Source of the DNA: Planctomycetota bacterium
GTDB lineage: Bacteria > Planctomycetota > Planctomycetia > Pirellulales > Pirellulaceae
Assembly (NCBI GenBank): GCA_963204995.1
Contig: CAUJKL010000744.1
Coordinates: 1 to 32,674, forward strand
Length of the DNA stretch: 32,674 nt
Direction of reading: 5' to 3'
Below are positions 6,813-15,811 of this stretch, in pieces. Each line of letters begins with the position of its first letter. Position 1 is the first letter of the stretch. The notes below the pieces were generated by a model. That model worked only from the letters and a program-made list of their open reading frames with translations. It made no database searches and was not told the origin of the DNA. A program made the position numbers and the translations under genes.

Positions 6813-8810
6813 ATGACACGCACGATCGTTCTGGCAATTTTTCTGACCGCTGCTGTCGCGAACGCCGACGAGCTGTTGTTTCCGAATGCAAACTTCGAAT
6901 CGGGTACGTTAGCGGGCTGGCGTGTCGAAGGCGAAGCGTTTCAAGTCCAACCGACCAAGGGCGACAATCCGGCAGTTCGCAATCGTGAGACGAGTAATCA
7001 CGAAGGCGAGTATTGGATTGGCGGCTACGAAAACTATACCGGCACGATTGGCAAGCCCGGTGCAATACGCGGCGATTCGCTCACCGGAACTCTCACGTCG
7101 CCCGAATTCAAAATAACGAAGCCGTTCATCACGTTTCTGATCGGCGGCGGTGACTTGCCTGGGCAGATGGGTGTGAAGCTGATTTGCGAAGGCCAAGAGA
7201 TCGAGTTGGCCAGTGGTGTCGATTCCGAAACGATGGTGAAGCAGAGCAGCGACGTCACGAAGTTCCTCGGCAAGTCGGCACGGCTGGTGATCTTCGACAA
7301 CGCGACTGGCGGTTGGGGCCACATCAACGTCGACGCGTTCACCGCCAGCGACAAAGCGGTGCCCGACACGACCAAAGAATTCGCCTTCACCGACGGCATC
7401 TCGGCGGTCGCTTATCCCGACACCGGCTACGACCAACCGCTGCGGCCTCAGTTTCACTTTTCGTCGCGCCAGAATTGGCTGAACGATCCGAACGGCATGG
7501 TGTTCGATGGCGAGAAGTATCACCTGTTCTTCCAGCACAATCCGAAAGGCACGGGCTGGGGCAACATGACCTGGGGCCATGCCACCAGCCCCGACATGGT
7601 GCATTGGACACAGCGCGATCACGCGTTGTTGCCGTATCGAATTGATCGTCGCGCGGGTACGATCTTCTCGGGCACGGCGATCGTCGATCATAACAACAGT
7701 CTCGGCAAGCAAGTGGGCGACACGAAGACGCTGTGTGCTTTCTTTACGTTTGCCAACAAGCCGACGTTCTATCAGGCGATGGCTTACAGCACGGACAGCG
7801 GCGTATCGTGGACCTATTGGAATGAAGGCCGTGCGGTCGTGCCGAATCAGGGTTTCGATAGTGGCGAACGCGACCCGAAAGTATTCTGGCATGAAACCTC
7901 GCAGCGGTGGGTGATGGTGCTCTGGGTTCAGAAGAAGCCCGGACGCGTGCGTTTCTTCACGTCGAAGAATTTGACCGATTGGGAATTTGCTTCCGATCTG
8001 ATGCGTGACTGGGCTTTCGAATGTATGGATCTGGTGTTCCTGCCTGTGGATGGTGACAGAGCGAACACGAAATGCTTAATCTACGACGCCAGCTTCGATT
8101 ACGAGATCGGCACCTTCGATGGCCAGGAGTTTCATTCAGAAACCGAGCCGCTGAAGATGTCGCGCGGCAATTTCTACGCGGCTCAGACTTTCAACAACGC
8201 TCCGCAGGGGCGCGTTGTTCAGATCGGCTGGATGCGTGGCGGGCCGAACTCGGCACAAGCGTACGATCTGCCTTACAACCAACAGATGTCGTTCCCGTGT
8301 GAATTATCGCTGAGAACAACACCGGATGGCGTGAGGCTGTTTTGCTGGCCGGTGAAGGAGATCGAAGCGCTGACAAAGCGGTTGCACTCCATGAAGGACA
8401 TCACTCTCTCTGGCAGCACCAACGCGCTGGCCGATGTTTCGAGGCTCGACTTAGTCGACCTGACCGTCGAGTTCGAACCGGGAACCGCGTCGCAAGTCGT
8501 CTTTGATCTGCCAGGGGTTTCCGTCTGGTACGATGCCAAAGAGCAAGTGCTCAAGCACACCGGCGTCGACAACGAAGGCCAGTCGCGCGAGTATTGGACG
8601 ATCGACAAGTTGCCTCCGCGCGACGGCGTCGTGAAACTGCGATTGCTGGTCGACCGACTGTCGCTCGAAGCGTTCGCTTTCGATGGCGAGACGTTCGGTG
8701 CTCACTACATCAACCCGAAACTCGGTCCCCAACAACACTCGATCCATGCGATCGGCGGTGAGGCGAAGATTCGGCGTTTGGAACTGAGGGAGCTGAACTC
8801 GGCGTGGTAA
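6813..8810 (+). CDS. Secreted glycoside hydrolase family 32 (levanase/invertase-type fructan hydrolase)
   Basis: GH32 enzymes release fructose from sucrose, inulin or levan. The 665-residue protein has a signal peptide (MTRTIVLAIFLTAAVANA). A beta-sandwich-like N-terminal domain of about 180 residues follows, of the kind often found before planctomycete GH32 modules. The GH32 propeller begins with WLNDPNG (nucleophile D225), followed by RDP (transition-state stabiliser D354) and EC (acid/base E403), so the catalytic set is complete. A C-terminal beta-sandwich ends the protein. The frame is open from 6771, but the ATG at 6813 starts the signal peptide and has GAGG just upstream. Exo-acting fructanase is the best guess; linkage preference cannot be read. 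It is followed by the PSD1-PPC-DUF1501 genes 117 bp later. Confidence 0.92.
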   Translation: MTRTIVLAIFLTAAVANADELLFPNANFESGTLAGWRVEGEAFQVQPTKGDNPAVRNRETSNHEGEYWIGGYENYTGTIGKPGAIRGDSLTGTLTSPEFKITKPFITFLIGGGDLPGQMGVKLICEGQEIELASGVDSETMVKQSSDVTKFLGKSARLVIFDNATGGWGHINVDAFTASDKAVPDTTKEFAFTDGISAVAYPDTGYDQPLRPQFHFSSRQNWLNDPNGMVFDGEKYHLFFQHNPKGTGWGNMTWGHATSPDMVHWTQRDHALLPYRIDRRAGTIFSGTAIVDHNNSLGKQVGDTKTLCAFFTFANKPTFYQAMAYSTDSGVSWTYWNEGRAVVPNQGFDSGERDPKVFWHETSQRWVMVLWVQKKPGRVRFFTSKNLTDWEFASDLMRDWAFECMDLVFLPVDGDRANTKCLIYDASFDYEIGTFDGQEFHSETEPLKMSRGNFYAAQTFNNAPQGRVVQIGWMRGGPNSAQAYDLPYNQQMSFPCELSLRTTPDGVRLFCWPVKEIEALTKRLHSMKDITLSGSTNALADVSRLDLVDLTVEFEPGTASQVVFDLPGVSVWYDAKEQVLKHTGVDNEGQSREYWTIDKLPPRDGVVKLRLLVDRLSLEAFAFDGETFGAHYINPKLGPQQHSIHAIGGEAKIRRLELRELNSAW

Positions 8811-8927
8811 ACAGTGTGGACGCGGCCTATCGATGTCAGTAAGATAGAGAGGTCGCTGGTAACGGCGATCCCACCCTGACACTTGTGTCATCCACCCGCC
8901 AACCCTCCCCCTCCGTCTGGCGAAGAT

Positions 8928-11174
8928 ATGACCACTCACAATACTGTTCGTCTGCTAAAGCTTTTTTCGCGATGCGTGGTCGGCCCGTCGATCGTCATCG
9001 TGGCCTTCCTGTCATCGGTCGGTGCGGCCGAGCAGATTCGCGCGGTGAGCTTTGTGAACGACGTCGTGCCGGTGCTGACGAAGGCCGGATGTAACGCAGG
9101 GGTGTGCCATGCCAAGGCCGGGGGCGGGCAGAACGGATTTCAGCTTTCGCTGCTCGGATTCGAGCCGCAGGAAGATTACGAGCATTTGGTACTGGAAGGA
9201 CGCGGGCGACGACTGTTTCCAGCCGACCCAGAGCGAAGCTTGTTCTTAATGAAAGCAACCGGACAGATCCCGCACGGTGGTGGCGTTCGCATCGATGCGA
9301 CTTCCGAAAGTTACGCACTGCTGGTTGGATGGATTCAGCAAGGGACACCGTATACCACTGCAAGTGATTCAGAGTTGATGTCGATTACCGTCGAGCCGGA
9401 CCGTGGTTTACTCATCGCTCACGGTGAACAGCAACTCAAGTCGATCGCACACTACTCGGATGGCACGACTCGCGACATCACCGCGTTGGCGCTGTATGAA
9501 TGCAACGACAGCGCGATGGCCGAGGTGACGAGCGCGGGCTTGGTGACGGCGACCGATATTCCCGGCAAGGTCGCCGTGATGTTGCGTTATCAAGGCAAGG
9601 TCGCTGTTTACAATGCTTCGGTGCCGCTGGGTGCTCCCGTCGAGACGGTGCCCGCCGCCCGGAACTTCGTCGACGAGTTGGTCTTTGCCAATTTGAAGGA
9701 ACTGGGCATTCCGCCTTCTCCGGTTTGCGATGATGCAACCTTCTTGCGCCGCGTGTCGCTGGATATCGGCGGGCGACTGCCCACCGAGGCGGAAGCTCGC
9801 GAGTTCCTGGCGAGCACCGAACCGGACAAACGCGACCAGGCGATCGCGGCTTTGTTGCGGAGCCCCGACTATGCGGACTATTTCGCGAACAAGTGGACGA
9901 CCCTGCTGAAGAACCGTCGCGACGATGCGAGCGACATCACGTCCAACTTTGCGTTTCACTCGTGGATTCGCGACAGCTTGCTCGCTAACAAACCTTACGA
10001 CCAGCTCGTGAGAGAACTTCTCGCCGCCACGGGCACGGTCATCGCGAACCCTCCCGTGGCTTGGTACAAGCGAGTGAAGGAGCCCAAGGAACAGATCGAG
10101 GATGTGGCGCAGTTATTCCTTGGCGTGCGGATGCAGTGTGCTCAATGCCATCATCATCCGTTCGAGCGTTGGAGTCAGGACGATTACTACGGACTGTCCG
10201 CGTTCTTCAGCCAGGTCGGCCGCAAACCGACCGACACGCGTGGTGAAGACCTCATCTTTCATCAACGCGGTGTGGCCGGTGCGAAGAATGTTAAGACCGG
10301 CTTGACCGTGACACCGGCGGCTCTCGGAGACGATGTCGGTGTTATTCCGCCGGATGAAGACCCGCGGTTGCGGCTGGCGGATTGGATGAGCGGCGAGGCG
10401 AATCCGTTCTTTGCCAAGGCGCTTGTGAATCGCTATTGGAAACATTTCTTCAAGCGAGGATTGATCGAGCCCGAAGATGATATCCGCGATACGAACCCGC
10501 CCACGAATCCGGAGTTGCTGGCGGCGTTGGAAAATCATTTCCGCACGAGCGGCTTCGATTTGAAGGAGTTGGTGCGCGTGATCACCAGTTCGCACGCCTA
10601 TCAGTTGAGTTCTGTTCCGAACGAACATAATCTCGCAGATCGCCAGAATTATTCGCGTTACTATCCGAAGCGATTGCAGGCCGAAGTGTTGCTGGATGCC
10701 TTCGACCAACTGTGCGGTGCGACGACTTCGTTTGCGAATCTGCCAGCTGGGACACGAGCCATCGCTTTGCCGGATAACAGCTACAACAATTCATCGCCGT
10801 TCCTCCGCGTGTTCGGACGTCCGGACAGTTCGAGCGTGTGTGAGTGCGAACGCGTGCAATCGGCCAGCCTCGCGCAGAGCCTGCATTTGCTCAACGCTGC
10901 GGATATCAAAGCCAAGTTGGCGACGAGCGGCGGCCGTGCCGAGCGGCTCGCGAAGGAAGAAAAGCCTGACGCTGAGAAGATTCGCGAGCTATACATGGCC
11001 GCGTTTGCACGAGAACCTCGTGCCGCCGAGTTGCAGACGGTCGTTGAGTACCTGGCGGAGGAGCGTACTGATGCCGAGGGGAAACCAATCGACAAGGCCA
11101 GAGCGTCTCGCGAGAATCTTCAGGATCTCGTGTGGGCGTTAACTAATACCAAGGAGTTTTTGTTTAATCACTAG
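8928..11174 (+). CDS. DUF1549/DUF1553 (PSCyt2-PSD1) exported protein with cytochrome-like and Big_2 domains
   Basis: This 748-residue planctomycete-type protein begins with a signal/anchor sequence (residues 1-36). Residues of about 40-145 form a cytochrome-c-like module with the unusual heme-type motif CNAGVCH (C55, C60, H61). A bacterial Ig-like (Big_2) domain spans about 152-235. The DUF1549 domain starts at about 245 (FVDELVFANL) and includes a second motif CAQCHHHPF (C404, C407, H408). The DUF1553 domain runs from about 480 to the C-terminus (FFAKALVNRYW). The biochemical role of these proteins is unknown; they are nearly always next to a DUF1501 gene, and that holds here two genes downstream. 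The frame opens at 8883 but the ATG at 8928 precedes the signal sequence. Whether CNAGVCH binds heme covalently is uncertain. Confidence 0.9.
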   Translation: MTTHNTVRLLKLFSRCVVGPSIVIVAFLSSVGAAEQIRAVSFVNDVVPVLTKAGCNAGVCHAKAGGGQNGFQLSLLGFEPQEDYEHLVLEGRGRRLFPADPERSLFLMKATGQIPHGGGVRIDATSESYALLVGWIQQGTPYTTASDSELMSITVEPDRGLLIAHGEQQLKSIAHYSDGTTRDITALALYECNDSAMAEVTSAGLVTATDIPGKVAVMLRYQGKVAVYNASVPLGAPVETVPAARNFVDELVFANLKELGIPPSPVCDDATFLRRVSLDIGGRLPTEAEAREFLASTEPDKRDQAIAALLRSPDYADYFANKWTTLLKNRRDDASDITSNFAFHSWIRDSLLANKPYDQLVRELLAATGTVIANPPVAWYKRVKEPKEQIEDVAQLFLGVRMQCAQCHHHPFERWSQDDYYGLSAFFSQVGRKPTDTRGEDLIFHQRGVAGAKNVKTGLTVTPAALGDDVGVIPPDEDPRLRLADWMSGEANPFFAKALVNRYWKHFFKRGLIEPEDDIRDTNPPTNPELLAALENHFRTSGFDLKELVRVITSSHAYQLSSVPNEHNLADRQNYSRYYPKRLQAEVLLDAFDQLCGATTSFANLPAGTRAIALPDNSYNNSSPFLRVFGRPDSSSVCECERVQSASLAQSLHLLNAADIKAKLATSGGRAERLAKEEKPDAEKIRELYMAAFAREPRAAELQTVVEYLAEERTDAEGKPIDKARASRENLQDLVWALTNTKEFLFNH

Positions 11175-11317
11175 AGTGGTGCTGGCTGGGACGAAAGGAT
11201 CGGATCGGCAGAACGATGCGGTCAGAATGATGAAGAGCCAAATTGTTCGGCCTCTATCATCCTGCCAACTGAATCTCGAAAACAACTAAACGCGTAGAAA
11301 GACATCGTGCTAATCCC

Positions 11318-13516
11318 ATGACTAACTGCAAACTTCTGATGCTCGTGGCGCTCAGTGCCGTCTGCTGTGGGTCCACTGCGTCGGCACAATCCGTTTGCCT
11401 CCCCGCCCCGCGTCTGCTGACGACGATGCCGATGGGAGGTCGAGTGGGGACGGAAGTCGAAGTTGTGATTACCGGCGAAGCGATCGAAGACATCGACCAG
11501 CTGTTGTTCTCGCATCCTGGAATCACGGCCGCGCCGAAACTTGCTGCCGACGGCAAGCCGGTGCCAAACACATTTCTGCTGAACATCAAGGCCGATTGCC
11601 CGCCGGGGATTCACGAAGCGCGAGTCATGTCGCGGCTGGGCGTTTCGACATCGCGTGTCTTTACAGTCGGTACGTTGCCCGAAGTGACGCAAGACCAGCC
11701 GAGTACGACAGTCGCAGCGGCGATGCCGCTGGAAGTGAATTCGATCTGCAATGCGACCTTACCGGTGCGGGCGGTGAATCACTATTCCTTCGCCGCGACC
11801 AAGGGGCAACGCATTATCGTCGACTGTGCCGACAAAGGCATCGACTCGAAGATGAACCCCGTGTTGATCATCGCCGATGCCGCAGGCCGCGATCTGGTTG
11901 TCGAGCGTCGTGGCGGCGCGCTCGACTTCACGGTGCCGAGTGACGCCACGTATGTAATTAAAGTACACGAGCTCACGTTCCAAGGTGGCGCTAATTATTT
12001 TTATCGATTGGCTCTTCAGGAAGTTGCCGCCGATGCGCCGATCGTGCGGCTGCCGAGCACGCGAGCGGTCAGTTCGTTCTCCTGGCCGCCGACGAACCTG
12101 GCCCAAGTCGCATCGTCCACGGAAACCGAACCGAACAATCAACACGCTCAGGCCCAGAAAATCACTCTGCCCTGCGACATCGCGGGCAGTTTCTTTCCAG
12201 CCGCAGATGTCGATACCTTTGAGTTCACCGCGAAGAAGGGCGAAGTGTGGTGGGCGGAAGTCGCCTCCGAGCGACTCGGTCGTCCGACTGATCCTTCCAT
12301 GATCGTCCAGCAAGTCACGGGCGCGGGCGCGGATGAGAAGCTGACGGATGTTGTGGAACTCTCCGACATTCAGAGTCCGGTGAAGCGATCAAGTAATGGC
12401 TACGCCTACGACGGCCCGCCGTACAATGCGGGCTCGACCGACATCTTGGGCAAGATCGAGATCAAGGAGGATGGCGTCTATCGTATGCAGTTGTCCGATC
12501 TGTTCGGCGGCACGCGGAACGATCCGCAAAACGAATACCGCTTGATCATCCGCCCAGCCGCTCCCGACTTCGCGCTGGTTGCTTGGGCGTTGCACATGGA
12601 GTTGCGAAATGGCGATCGCAACGCGCTGTCTAAGCCACTTGCCTTGCGTGGTGGATCGACGATGGCGTTGGAGGTGGTGGCGGTTCGGCGTGATGGGTTC
12701 GATGGCGAGATCGAATTGAAGATGGAGCAGCTGCCCGAAGGAGTTACCGCCACTGGGTTGAAGATTCCCGCCGGCGCGTCGCGTGGCATCATGCTGCTGA
12801 CGGCGAGAGAAGATGCTCCTCGAGGAATGCAGCTCGCGAGTTTCACCGGTCGCGCGAAGATCGGCGATAAGGAAGTTGTGCATCCCTGCCAGGTGGCTTG
12901 CATGGCATGGCCCGTTCGCGATGCCTGGAGCGAGATTCCGACGCCGCGATTGCTCGCTGATGTGCCTGTGTCCGTGGGCGCTTCCGAGTTGGCAGCCATC
13001 TCGCTCGCTCCTGCCGAGAATAAAGTGTGGGAAGTGACGGCCGGTGAGAAGCTGAAGATTCCGCTCAAACATATTCGTCGCGAGGAGTTTTCTGGCGAGA
13101 TAATGAGCTTAAAGACTTTTGGCGCGGGCTTCGATCGTGCGCCGAGTTTCGAAGTGTCGTTAAAGGCTGACCAGTCGGAAGCGGTGTTCGATCTCGCCAC
13201 ACTGAAGCCGCCACCGGGCGAGTATCTCGTGGCTTTCTATGGCAGTGCCGTGGCGAAATATCGATATAATCCAGAGGCCGTGATCGCTGCCGAGTTTGCT
13301 CATAAGCTGGCTCAAGAGGAAGCGAACGCAGCTGCCGAGGAAGCCGCACAGGCCGCTCCTGCATCGGCTGAAAGAAAACAAGCTGCCGACGCCGCACTGG
13401 CTGCCGCCACCAAGCGTCTTCAAGAAGCGACTCAGCAAGCACAACCCCAAGACATCGTCGATATTATTGTGTCCGAACCCATTGCCATTCGCGTTAAAGC
13501 TGCGGAGACAAAATGA
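11318..13516 (+). CDS. Exported protein with two PPC (pre-peptidase C-terminal-like) domains
   Basis: The 732-residue protein has a clear signal peptide (cleavage near TASA-QS at 23). An Ig/TIG-like N-terminal domain is followed by two PPC-type beta-sandwich domains, roughly residues 137-230 and 268-404. The second starts with the typical ETEPNN motif. The C-terminus (about 657-711) is an alanine- and glutamate-rich coiled coil. No protease or other catalytic domain is present. Its place between a PSD1 gene and a DUF1501 gene is common in planctomycetes and suggests an accessory or binding role in the same exported complex, which is inference. The stop overlaps the next start as ATGA, so the two are translationally coupled. 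Confidence 0.85.
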   Translation: MTNCKLLMLVALSAVCCGSTASAQSVCLPAPRLLTTMPMGGRVGTEVEVVITGEAIEDIDQLLFSHPGITAAPKLAADGKPVPNTFLLNIKADCPPGIHEARVMSRLGVSTSRVFTVGTLPEVTQDQPSTTVAAAMPLEVNSICNATLPVRAVNHYSFAATKGQRIIVDCADKGIDSKMNPVLIIADAAGRDLVVERRGGALDFTVPSDATYVIKVHELTFQGGANYFYRLALQEVAADAPIVRLPSTRAVSSFSWPPTNLAQVASSTETEPNNQHAQAQKITLPCDIAGSFFPAADVDTFEFTAKKGEVWWAEVASERLGRPTDPSMIVQQVTGAGADEKLTDVVELSDIQSPVKRSSNGYAYDGPPYNAGSTDILGKIEIKEDGVYRMQLSDLFGGTRNDPQNEYRLIIRPAAPDFALVAWALHMELRNGDRNALSKPLALRGGSTMALEVVAVRRDGFDGEIELKMEQLPEGVTATGLKIPAGASRGIMLLTAREDAPRGMQLASFTGRAKIGDKEVVHPCQVACMAWPVRDAWSEIPTPRLLADVPVSVGASELAAISLAPAENKVWEVTAGEKLKIPLKHIRREEFSGEIMSLKTFGAGFDRAPSFEVSLKADQSEAVFDLATLKPPPGEYLVAFYGSAVAKYRYNPEAVIAAEFAHKLAQEEANAAAEEAAQAAPASAERKQAADAALAAATKRLQEATQQAQPQDIVDIIVSEPIAIRVKAAETK

Positions 13517-14961
13517 GCAAGTCACGAAAGACATCAGCGCACAAGTGCTGCCCTGGACCGAACAACTTCGCAGCCAGCGACCGACGCGATTTCATGCGTC
13601 TTGGCTTGGCGGGGTTCGCGAGTTTGACTCTGCCGGGTGTTATGCGGCTGCGGGCTGCGAGTGCCGCTGCCGAGAATGCGAGCAGCAAACAGACAAAGAC
13701 CGCCGTAATCATGGTGTGGCAGCCGGGTGGTTGCTCGCACATCGACACGTATGATCCCAAGCCGCAAGCGGGCAGCGAGTATCGTGGACCGTTCAGCACG
13801 ATCCCGACCAAAGTGCCTGGGTTACAGTTCACGGAACTGCTGCCGAGGCAAGCGAAGATCGCCGATAAGTTCACGGTGCTGCGGAGCATGTATCAGAATG
13901 CCGGTGGACATCCGGCCGGTTCGATGCAGTTGCTCTCGGGGGATTCCGACACTCGCGATAAACCAGCACCTCGTTTGCCCGACTGGATGTCGGTGGCCAA
14001 TTACATGCGTTCCGCGAAAGGCCCCCGTACGAACCCGCTGCCAGTCTATGTCGGTGTGAACCCGCCGACTTCTTATACCGGTTCCGCCTATTTGGGCGAC
14101 GCGTATGCGCCGTTCTCGGTGACGGGCGATCCCAGCTCGCCAAACTTTGTTGTGCCCAACATCGGCCTGACCGATCAGAACGAGATTAATCGGTTGGGGC
14201 GTCGCGCGACGTTACGTCAGAAACTCGATACGATCGAGCGTGCGTTCGATCAGCAAGGCGAACTCGGTGCGCTCGATCAATTCGAGACGCAAGCGATGAC
14301 GTTGCTCACCAACCCGCTGACGAAGGACGCGTTCGATCTGAGCAAAGAAGATGATCGCACGCGCGACCGCTACGGACGAAACACGTGGGGGCAACAACTG
14401 CTGCTGGCTCGCCGATTGGTCGAAGCCGGAGTCGAAGTCCTCACCAGCAGCCTGCACGGTCCTCTGTGTGGCCGCGTGCAGAACTGGGACGATCATGCCG
14501 TCAATCATCACGTCTTCGATGCGCTGCGATTTCGCGCGGAGGCTTATGACCAAGCCGTGTCGGCGCTGATCGAAGACATCTACGAGCGGGGATTGGACAA
14601 GCGAGTGCTGGTCGTGGTCACGGGCGAATTCGGGCGAACACCAACGATCAGCTATTCGCCGAGTACTGGAGCGGGCAACGCCAGCGCCCCGGCCGGCACC
14701 AAACAGCCCGGTCGCGATCATTGGCCACGCGCCTTCTCGAACCTGTGGGCCGGTGGCGGTATCGAAACGGGCCGATTCATCGGCGCTACGGATAAACGAG
14801 CGGAAGACTCTGTCGATCGCCGTTGTGGTCCGGGCGATTTCCTGGCCACGATCTATCATCACTTGGGGATCGATTCGTCCAATACCCTGATCAAGGATTT
14901 CAACGGCCGCCCCACGCCGATCGTCGACCACGGCAAACCGATTCCCGAGTTGATCGGTTAG
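13513..14961 (+). CDS. DUF1501 domain-containing protein (sulfatase/alkaline-phosphatase-like fold), Tat signal
   Basis: The 482-residue protein begins with a twin-arginine signal (DRRDFMRLGLAGFASL, residues about 24-39), consistent with export in folded form. DUF1501 proteins resemble the alkaline phosphatase/sulfatase superfamily. Typical family stretches are visible: MVWQPGGCSHIDTYDPKP, NAGGHPAGSMQLLSG, VVTGEFGRTP and GRDHWPRAFSNLWAGGG. Substrate and activity are unknown. The ATG overlaps the stop of the PPC gene by four bases. Together with the PSD1 gene it forms the standard planctomycete PSD1/DUF1501 pair, here with the PPC gene inserted between them. Two small hairpins follow its stop. 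Confidence 0.92.
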   Translation: MSKSRKTSAHKCCPGPNNFAASDRRDFMRLGLAGFASLTLPGVMRLRAASAAAENASSKQTKTAVIMVWQPGGCSHIDTYDPKPQAGSEYRGPFSTIPTKVPGLQFTELLPRQAKIADKFTVLRSMYQNAGGHPAGSMQLLSGDSDTRDKPAPRLPDWMSVANYMRSAKGPRTNPLPVYVGVNPPTSYTGSAYLGDAYAPFSVTGDPSSPNFVVPNIGLTDQNEINRLGRRATLRQKLDTIERAFDQQGELGALDQFETQAMTLLTNPLTKDAFDLSKEDDRTRDRYGRNTWGQQLLLARRLVEAGVEVLTSSLHGPLCGRVQNWDDHAVNHHVFDALRFRAEAYDQAVSALIEDIYERGLDKRVLVVVTGEFGRTPTISYSPSTGAGNASAPAGTKQPGRDHWPRAFSNLWAGGGIETGRFIGATDKRAEDSVDRRCGPGDFLATIYHHLGIDSSNTLIKDFNGRPTPIVDHGKPIPELIG

Positions 14962-14993
14962 ACCTTGCCTCGCCTGGGGTGACGCGCAGAGTA

Positions 14994-15039
14994 GAGCAAT
15001 TGTCCTCAATTGCTCCGGGAACAGTTGGGACAACTGTTC
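14994..15039. repeat. Two tandem perfect hairpins downstream of the DUF1501 gene
   Basis: GAGCAATTG-TCCT-CAATTGCTC (14994-15015) and GAACAGTTG-GGA-CAACTGTTC (15019-15039) are two perfect 9-bp stem-loops three bases apart, 32 bp after the stop codon. Neither is followed by a T-run. The twin arrangement and related arm sequences look like a dispersed palindromic repeat; it might still stabilise or end the transcript. Confidence 0.55.
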
Positions 15040-15163
15040 TACAAAACCGGGCAAGGTATGGATGTCGCGCGACGTAAAACGCTACTGGCACGAATCTCTC
15101 GCCTAAGACGCTTGCCGAGTTCCTTGTCGGTGGGGCTTCCTTGTTTGCAGACGTGAATTTCTG

Positions 15164-15213
15164 GTTCCCATGCTCCGCGTGGGAACCCGGTGCTCGTCCG
15201 GCTCTGCCGGACT
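15164..15213. repeat. Paired short palindromes within the decayed region
   Basis: GGTTCCCATG-CTCCG-CGTGGGAACC at 15164-15188 (one mismatch) is followed by the perfect GTCCGGC-TCT-GCCGGAC at 15197-15213. The first hairpin resembles the GTTCCCA...TGGGAAC palindromes scattered through many planctomycete genomes (from memory, not searched). They lie just beyond the recognisable end of the DUF1156 relic and may have inserted into it. Confidence 0.45.
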
Positions 15214-15299
15214 TACGGGGAGGAGCCTCACAAGCAGTGCGTTCCCAGGCAGGAGCCCAGTTGCCGGTAAAGACATCCTTGCTCGCCGACTCGCAATTG

Positions 15300-15806
15300 T
15301 CACCGCCGCGTAAAACCGTGCGTCGTGAGCTCCGCCATGTCGCTTCTTGAGTTGCACTCGCGCAGAAGCCACCGGCGTCGTGTATCCACAGCGCGGACAT
15401 GTCGCGGAGCCGCGTTCCACCGTGCCGTCGAACGAGGGATGTGAGATGTGAAATTTGAAATTTGAAATCTGAAATCTGAGATCTGAGATTTGAGATTTGA
15501 GATTTGAGATTTGAGAATGCGAGACCCAGCCGTCGCGCTGTTTCACGAGGATGTCGAAGTCCGCCCGCTTCTCCTGCGGGTTCGAAACGGAGCCGCAGCG
15601 CGACGGCGCGATTGGCCTTCTTCGCCCGCCACAGCGAGCGAATCAGCGGGACTTCCGCGCCGCACCACGGACCCTCACAGCGAATCGCCCGCGCCCACAA
15701 GTACGCGATCTGCGTCGCGCCGTCCGCGTCTTGCAGGTAGAACGAGAATTCGGCTGGGATGGTCACTGGACTCACGAGCTTCTTGAGTTCGCGAAGTCGC
15801 GATCAA
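15300..15806 (-). pseudogene. Relic of a DUF1156-type adenine-specific DNA methylase
   Basis: Reading the minus strand from about 15806, one frame gives TIPAEFSFYLQDADGAT, then AYLWARAIRCEGPWCGAEVP and LIRSLWRAKKANRAVALRL. Near 15570 the homology shifts to a second frame: KRADFDILVKQRDGWVSH. It then continues, beyond an inserted heptamer repeat, as GTVERGSATCPRCGYTTPVA and ARVQLKKRHGGAHDARFYAA. The paired cysteines CEGPWC and CPRC and the order of motifs match the zinc-ribbon region of DUF1156/adenine methylase proteins. Only about 150 of the several hundred expected residues remain; the methylase catalytic domain is absent. It begins a few bases after the gluconolactonase stop, in the same direction. 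One frameshift, the repeat insertion and the missing ends mark it as non-functional. Confidence 0.7.
15442..15518. repeat. Heptanucleotide tandem repeat, about 11 units of TGARATY
   Basis: Eleven consecutive 7-base units run from 15442 to 15518, drifting from TGAAATT through TGAAATC and TGAGATC to TGAGATT. Flanking units (TGAGATG, TGAGAAT) are degenerate. The array sits inside the DUF1156 relic exactly where the homologous sequence is interrupted. Because 7 is not a multiple of 3, changes in unit number would shift the reading frame. Confidence 0.9.
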
Positions 15807-15811
15807 GGCCA

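Noticed and set aside
15442-15518. CRISPR array
   Set aside because: The repeat unit is 7 bases with no spacers and no cas genes nearby.
14900-15775. A single 291-codon minus-strand gene
   Set aside because: Only its first 75 or so codons resemble a known protein; the rest passes through tandem repeats in a shifted frame and into the end of the DUF1501 gene. It is better explained as part of a decayed methylase.
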